Origin: Roseomonas alba
Lineage (GTDB): Bacteria > Pseudomonadota > Alphaproteobacteria > Acetobacterales > Acetobacteraceae
Direction: 5' to 3'
Assembly (NCBI RefSeq): GCF_019430885.1
Contig: NZ_JAHYBZ010000003.1
Location: 186,001 to 250,000, forward strand
DNA: 64,000 nucleotides
How positions within the stretch are numbered: the stretch's first letter is position 1; each line of letters starts with the position of its first letter. The notes under the pieces are model-generated. The model ran no database searches and had not been told where the DNA came from. It saw only the letters and a program-made list of their open reading frames with translations. Shown piece after piece: positions 60,670-64,000 of this stretch. A program made the translations under genes and the position numbers.

Positions 60670-61590
60670 ATGAACGACGAGGACCGGGCGCCGACCGAGC
60701 GCCCCTGGATCGCGCTGGAGCTCGAGGACGATTTCGACGAGGAGCTGGAGAACGAGATCGACGACGGTCGCATCCCGCCCGAACTCCGCGAACTCCTGTC
60801 CCGGCACAAGAAGAGCACGCTCGACCGCGGGCTCTACTTCCGCGAATTGCTGCGCCTGCAGGCCGAACTGGTGAAGCTGCAGGACTGGGTCCAGCACAAG
60901 GGCCTGAAGATGGTGGTCCTGTTCGAGGGCCGCGATTCCGCCGGCAAGGGCGGCGTTATCAAGCGCATCACCCAGCGCGTGAACCCCCGCACCTGCCGCG
61001 TCGTCGCCCTGCCGGCGCCGTCCGACCGCGAGAAGACTCAGTGGTACTTCCAGCGCTACGTCCCGCACCTGCCGGCCGCCGGCGAGATGGTCCTGTTCGA
61101 CCGGTCCTGGTACAATCGCGCCGGCGTCGAACGTGTCATGGGCTTCGCCGACGAACAGCAGGTCGAGGATTTCTTCCGCGACGTGCCGGAATTCGAACGC
61201 ATGCTGGTCCGGTCCGGCATCATCCTGGTGAAGTACTGGTTCTCCATCACGGATGAGGAGCAGCAGTTCCGCTTCCTGATGCGTATTCACGACCCGATCA
61301 AGCAATGGAAGCTCTCGCCGATGGACCTGCAATCCCGCGTGCGGTGGGAGCAGTACACCAAGGCCAAGGAAGACATGTTCGCCCGCACGAACATCCCCGA
61401 GGCGCCCTGGACCATCGTGGAAGGCAACGACAAGAAGCGCGCCCGCCTGAACTGCATCGCGCATCTGCTGTCGGCCGTGCCCTACGAGGAAGTGCCGCAC
61501 GACCCCGTCCTGCTGCCGAACCGCGTGTTCGACCCGCACTACGAACGGGCGACCCTGCCGCGGGAACTCTACGTGCCGGAACGGTACTGA
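60670..61590 (+). CDS. ppk2: Polyphosphate kinase 2
   Basis: A 306-residue PPK2 family enzyme transferring phosphate between polyphosphate and nucleoside di/monophosphates. Walker A: VVLFEGRDSAGKGGVIKRITQR (~85-105). Lid and Walker B region: FDRSWYNRAGVERVMGF (~140-155). KYWFSITDEEQQFRFLMRIHDPIKQWKLSPMD and NIPEAPWTIVEGNDKKRARLNCIAHLL complete the family pattern. The N-terminal ~45 residues are acidic and variable. Single-domain length fits class I-like enzymes (ADP/GDP phosphorylation). Confidence 0.94.
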   Translation: MNDEDRAPTERPWIALELEDDFDEELENEIDDGRIPPELRELLSRHKKSTLDRGLYFRELLRLQAELVKLQDWVQHKGLKMVVLFEGRDSAGKGGVIKRITQRVNPRTCRVVALPAPSDREKTQWYFQRYVPHLPAAGEMVLFDRSWYNRAGVERVMGFADEQQVEDFFRDVPEFERMLVRSGIILVKYWFSITDEEQQFRFLMRIHDPIKQWKLSPMDLQSRVRWEQYTKAKEDMFARTNIPEAPWTIVEGNDKKRARLNCIAHLLSAVPYEEVPHDPVLLPNRVFDPHYERATLPRELYVPERY

Positions 61591-61597
61591 CGGAGAC

Positions 61598-61619
61598 GGG
61601 AGGGGCGCCCGCCCCTCCC
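61598..61619. terminator. Hairpin between convergent ppk2 and YeeE/YedE genes (solo copy)
   Basis: Perfect 9-bp arms (GGGAGGGGC / GCCCCTCCC) with a 4-nt loop, filling most of the 39-bp gap. Same stem as hairpin 1 of the composite repeats. Likely a bidirectional 3'-end structure. Confidence 0.55.
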
Positions 61620-61629
61620 GATCCACGGC

Positions 61630-62247
61630 TCACTCCGCCGGCACGGCAGCCGCGGGCGGTTGCGCGGGCTGCGGCGGCAGCAGGCCGTCAGCCTCGGCGC
61701 CGAGTTCCTCGCGCCACGGCCGCCAGCGCTCCAGCGCGACCAGCGCCAGGACGAGCACCGCCGCGAAACCGCTCGCCAGCATCCAGAACGGAACGCCGGT
61801 GACCATGTCGAGCGTCAGCTTGCCCTGTCCCGCCAGGTCCAGGACCGGGCGCAGCGACGGCTCGGCATAGGTGAAGGCGAGCGCGCCGAGGATGCCGCCC
61901 GCCAGGGTGAACCACGCATCCTTGTAGCCGGCGCCGATCTGCGCCAGCACCGTGCCGGGGCAGGCGCCGGCCAGTGCGATGCCGATGCCGAGCACCAGCC
62001 CGCCGGCGATGTCGGCCATCGGCAGCAGGGCCTTGGGGGACAGCGTCACCCAGCCGAAGCCGGTCATGATGGCGAGCACCACCAACCCGGCCGCGACGCC
62101 GGCGAGGAAGACCCGCAACATCAGGAAGGAGCGGAACTGGAACTGCCCGAGGATGACAGCGGGTTCGAACACCCGCGCCTTCTCGAGCAGGAAGCCGAAG
62201 GCCGCGCCCATGGCGAGGCCGAGCAGGATGGCAGCGAAGACGGACAT
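61630..62247 (-). CDS. YeeE/YedE (DUF6691-like) membrane protein, second of a pair
   Basis: 205 residues with about five membrane helices and the family motif GIGIALAGACPGTVLAQIGAG, whose Cys is typical of the thiosulfate/sulfur-compound transporter superfamily YeeE/YedE. It follows the partner gene by 10 nt. Such pairs are half-size units that together form a full-length YeeE-like channel. The C-terminal tail is Pro-rich. Probably imports or exports a sulfur species across the inner membrane; the family role is known only in part. Confidence 0.88.
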   Translation of the reverse strand: MSVFAAILLGLAMGAAFGFLLEKARVFEPAVILGQFQFRSFLMLRVFLAGVAAGLVVLAIMTGFGWVTLSPKALLPMADIAGGLVLGIGIALAGACPGTVLAQIGAGYKDAWFTLAGGILGALAFTYAEPSLRPVLDLAGQGKLTLDMVTGVPFWMLASGFAAVLVLALVALERWRPWREELGAEADGLLPPQPAQPPAAAVPAE

Positions 62248-62257
62248 GGTCGTGACC

Positions 62258-62776
62258 TCAGCGCACGGGGCGGAAGAACAGGGTCGCGGTCAGGATGCCG
62301 CCGGCGAACATGGCGACCACCGCGGCGAAGGAACCCAGCGAGAGCTGCGCCATGCCCGACAGGCCGTGGCCCGAGGTGCAGCCATCGGCGATGCGGGCAC
62401 CGAGCAGCATCACGAAGCCCGCGGCGAAAGCCATGGCGAAACGCCCGATCGGGCCTAGGCCGGTCGCCCGCCGCCAGACCGGCGCGACCCCGCGCCGCAC
62501 CGCGCCCGACAGGCGCGAGGAGGCGAAGGCCCCGAGCGCGATGCCGGCGACCAGCGCGACCTGCCACCAGTTCTTGGCGCCATCGAGATGCGCGGCCGCG
62601 TAGCGGATGCCGCGGATGCCGGGATCGAGGAATTCGGCAAGCGAAGCGCCGACGGTGACGAATGAGGAGGAGGCACCGAGCGCGGTGCCCAAGAAAAGGA
62701 AGGCAGGGATCTGCAGCAGGCCGATCAGTGCCCCCGCGAGGTAGGGCGACCAGGCCTTGTCGGTGAAGCGAGGCAT
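62258..62776 (-). CDS. YeeE/YedE family membrane protein, first of a pair
   Basis: 172 residues with four to five helices. The conserved motif GARIADGCTSGHGLSGMAQLS holds the functional Cys. FLGTALGASSSFVTVGASLAEF near the N-terminus is also characteristic. It makes a functional pair with the next gene. A 24-bp palindrome and an ATTC-N8-GAAT site lie just upstream, suggesting regulation. Divergent from phrB. Confidence 0.88.
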   Translation of the reverse strand: MPRFTDKAWSPYLAGALIGLLQIPAFLFLGTALGASSSFVTVGASLAEFLDPGIRGIRYAAAHLDGAKNWWQVALVAGIALGAFASSRLSGAVRRGVAPVWRRATGLGPIGRFAMAFAAGFVMLLGARIADGCTSGHGLSGMAQLSLGSFAAVVAMFAGGILTATLFFRPVR

Positions 62777-62795
62777 GGAGCGAATCCTTCCGACA

Positions 62796-62819
62796 AAGTG
62801 CGGTCACGCGACCGCACTT
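62796..62819. promoter_or_regulatory. 24-bp perfect inverted repeat between YeeE/YedE genes and phrB
   Basis: Arms AAGTGCGGTC and GACCGCACTT pair perfectly around a 4-nt loop. It is 20 nt upstream of the YeeE/YedE start codon on the minus strand, inside the divergent control region. Operator or 5'-leader hairpin. Confidence 0.5.
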
Positions 62820-62828
62820 CATTAGAAT

Positions 62829-62844
62829 ATTCGAATGCACGAAT
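62829..62844. promoter_or_regulatory. ATTC-N8-GAAT motif, candidate BigR/SqrR-type operator
   Basis: ATTC-GAATGCAC-GAAT within an AT-rich patch of the same control region, overlapping GAATATTC. From memory, ArsR-family persulfide sensors (SqrR/BigR group) use ATTC-N8-GAAT-like sites, and such sensors often control YeeE/YedE pairs. No regulator gene is visible in the window. Confidence 0.35.
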
Positions 62845-62893
62845 CCTGCAACAGTGATGACGCAGCGCCAGGACGCCCCCACATAAATCAGCG

Positions 62894-64000
62894 ATGCCCG
62901 ACGTTGCCTTGCTCTGGTTCCGCCAGGATCTGCGCCTGGCCGACAATCCTGCCCTCTCCGCCATTGCCGGGCGGCCCGTGCTGCCGGTCTATGTCCTCGA
63001 GGACGGCACGCACGCGCCGGGTGGCGCGGCGCGGTGGTGGCTGCATCACAGCCTGGTCGCACTGTCGGCGGACCTCGCCGCGCGCGGCGCGCCGCTGCTG
63101 ATCCTGCACGGCGATCCGCGGCGGCTGATCCCGGACCTCGCCGCCCGCATCGGCGCCGGCGAGGTCCATGCCGGTCGCCAAACCGAACCCGAGGCGCGGC
63201 AGCGCGATGCCGCCGTCCATGCCGCGTTGCAGGAGGCCGGCGGGCGGCTCGTTTTGCACCGCAGCGCGCTGTTGCACGAACCGCACCTCGTCCGGACCGC
63301 GACCGGCAAGCCCTTCTCGGTCTTCACGCCGTTCGCGCGGGCGCTTTTCGCGGCGCTGGAGGATCTCCCGCCGCCGCTGCCGGCGCCCGACCGCCTGATC
63401 GCCGCCCCCGGCGCGCCGGCGGGCCTGGAGATCGCGGCGCTCAGGCTGCTGCCCCGCCCGCCGGAGCCCGACTGGGCGGTGGAATTTCCCACCCATTGGA
63501 CCCCCGGTGAAGCCGGCGCCGCCGCCCGGCTCACCGCCTTCCTGGCGGAAGGCCTCAACGCCTATGCGGAACGCCGCGACCGGCCAGCCGCCCCCTGGGG
63601 CACCTCGGGCCTGTCGCCGCATCTCCATCTGGGCGAGATCTCGCCCCGCCAGGTCTGGCACGCCGCCCAGGCGCAAGGCGGCCGCGGCCTGGAGGTCTTC
63701 CTGAAGGAGGTGCTGTGGCGGGAGTTCTCCCACCACCTGCTGTGGCATCACCCGACCCTGCCCGATCAACCGTTACGCCCTGAATTCAATGCCTTCCCCT
63801 GGACGACGGATGCCGCAATGCTGCGGGCGTGGCAGCGCGGACGGACCGGCTACCCGATCGTCGATGCCGGGATGCGCCAGCTCTGGCGCAGCGGATGGAT
63901 GCACAACCGGGTCCGGATGATCGTCGCCTCCTTTCTCGTGAAGCACCTGCTCCAGCCCTGGCAGTCGGGCGAGGCCTGGTTCTGGGACACGCTGGTCGAT
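62894..64000 (+). CDS. phrB: Deoxyribodipyrimidine photolyase (3' truncated by window)
   Basis: 369 codons are visible with no stop, so the C-terminus lies beyond the window. The N-terminal antenna-domain start is VALLWFRQDLRLADNPAL. The FAD domain shows PWGTSGLSPHLHLGEISPRQVW, EVLWREFSHHLLWHHP, and AWQRGRTGYPIVDAGMRQLWRSGWMHNRVRMIVASFLVKHLL. The WxxGxTGYPxVDAxMRQL block is the photolyase signature. It repairs cyclobutane pyrimidine dimers using light and FADH-. Class I type. Divergent from the YeeE/YedE pair. Confidence 0.95.
   Translation, partial: MPDVALLWFRQDLRLADNPALSAIAGRPVLPVYVLEDGTHAPGGAARWWLHHSLVALSADLAARGAPLLILHGDPRRLIPDLAARIGAGEVHAGRQTEPEARQRDAAVHAALQEAGGRLVLHRSALLHEPHLVRTATGKPFSVFTPFARALFAALEDLPPPLPAPDRLIAAPGAPAGLEIAALRLLPRPPEPDWAVEFPTHWTPGEAGAAARLTAFLAEGLNAYAERRDRPAAPWGTSGLSPHLHLGEISPRQVWHAAQAQGGRGLEVFLKEVLWREFSHHLLWHHPTLPDQPLRPEFNAFPWTTDAAMLRAWQRGRTGYPIVDAGMRQLWRSGWMHNRVRMIVASFLVKHLLQPWQSGEAWFWDTLVD

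Noticed and set aside
62894..64000. Photolyase as a truncated pseudogene
   Set aside because: The frame is intact to the last base of the window; the missing end is due to the window boundary.

Overview
This is a GC-rich chromosomal window (roughly 70 % G+C by eye) from an alphaproteobacterium. It is most likely an Acetobacteraceae / Roseomonas-like member of the Rhodospirillales. The reasons are the orphan Bug-type (TctC) solute receptors, an alphaproteobacterial argB / DUF2336 / dapD / dapE neighbourhood, a cca-DUF6111 pair, an ATP12 chaperone gene, a two-gene YeeE/YedE pair, and many short-gap or ATGA/GTGA-overlapping operons. I see no phage, plasmid, transposase, CRISPR or rRNA genes. One tRNA (Leu, GAG) is present. 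The 5' end cuts a membrane-protein gene and the 3' end cuts a photolyase gene.

Layout. 1-4.7 kb: tail of a membrane protein, then a GntR regulator divergent from a DUF1185 / M20 amidohydrolase / Bug-receptor operon. 4.8-13.3 kb: small envelope and housekeeping genes (ankyrin protein, GNAT, histidine phosphatase, SYLF protein, trypsin-like protease, flavin monooxygenase, two tandem paralogous lipoproteins) and argB. 13.7-19 kb: a translationally coupled diguanylate cyclase / DUF2336 pair, then dapD, dapE and a membrane protein. 19-30 kb: Bug receptor, luciferase-like oxidoreductase, xanthine-dehydrogenase-type molybdoenzyme, MFS/LysR pair, RlpA, and a carbamoylase-type hydrolase. 30-35 kb: ketopantoate-reductase-like protein, MarR regulator, 3-hydroxyisobutyrate-dehydrogenase-like enzyme, amidase/cupin pair, cysteine-dioxygenase-like cupin.

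35.4-45.3 kb is a sugar-acid catabolic region. An IlvD/Edd dehydratase is divergent from its GntR regulator. Next comes a seven-gene plus-strand operon: TRAP transporter P-Q-M, uronate dehydrogenase, aldose-1-epimerase-like protein, sarcosine-oxidase-like flavoenzyme and acyl-CoA dehydrogenase. Near-identical palindromes (core CTGCTATNGCAG) lie in front of both transcription units and suggest one regulon.

45.5-64 kb is mainly housekeeping: cca, a racemase-family protein, an SDR with a structured leader, ATP12, acylphosphatase, DnaJ-like and VWA proteins, maeB, an ABC solute receptor, tRNA-Leu, lipB, a DegT aminotransferase, nitroreductase, PPK2, the YeeE/YedE pair and phrB.

The most unusual non-coding signal is a family of composite intergenic repeats. 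Each unit joins a GGAGGGGC-loop-GCCCCTCC hairpin to a CCAAAGGCC-loop-GGCCTTTGG hairpin. Two units are placed in inverted orientation about 100-300 bp apart, and this occurs in five intergenic regions. Solo copies of the first hairpin sit at several other gene ends. Compensatory changes keep the stems intact in diverged copies.
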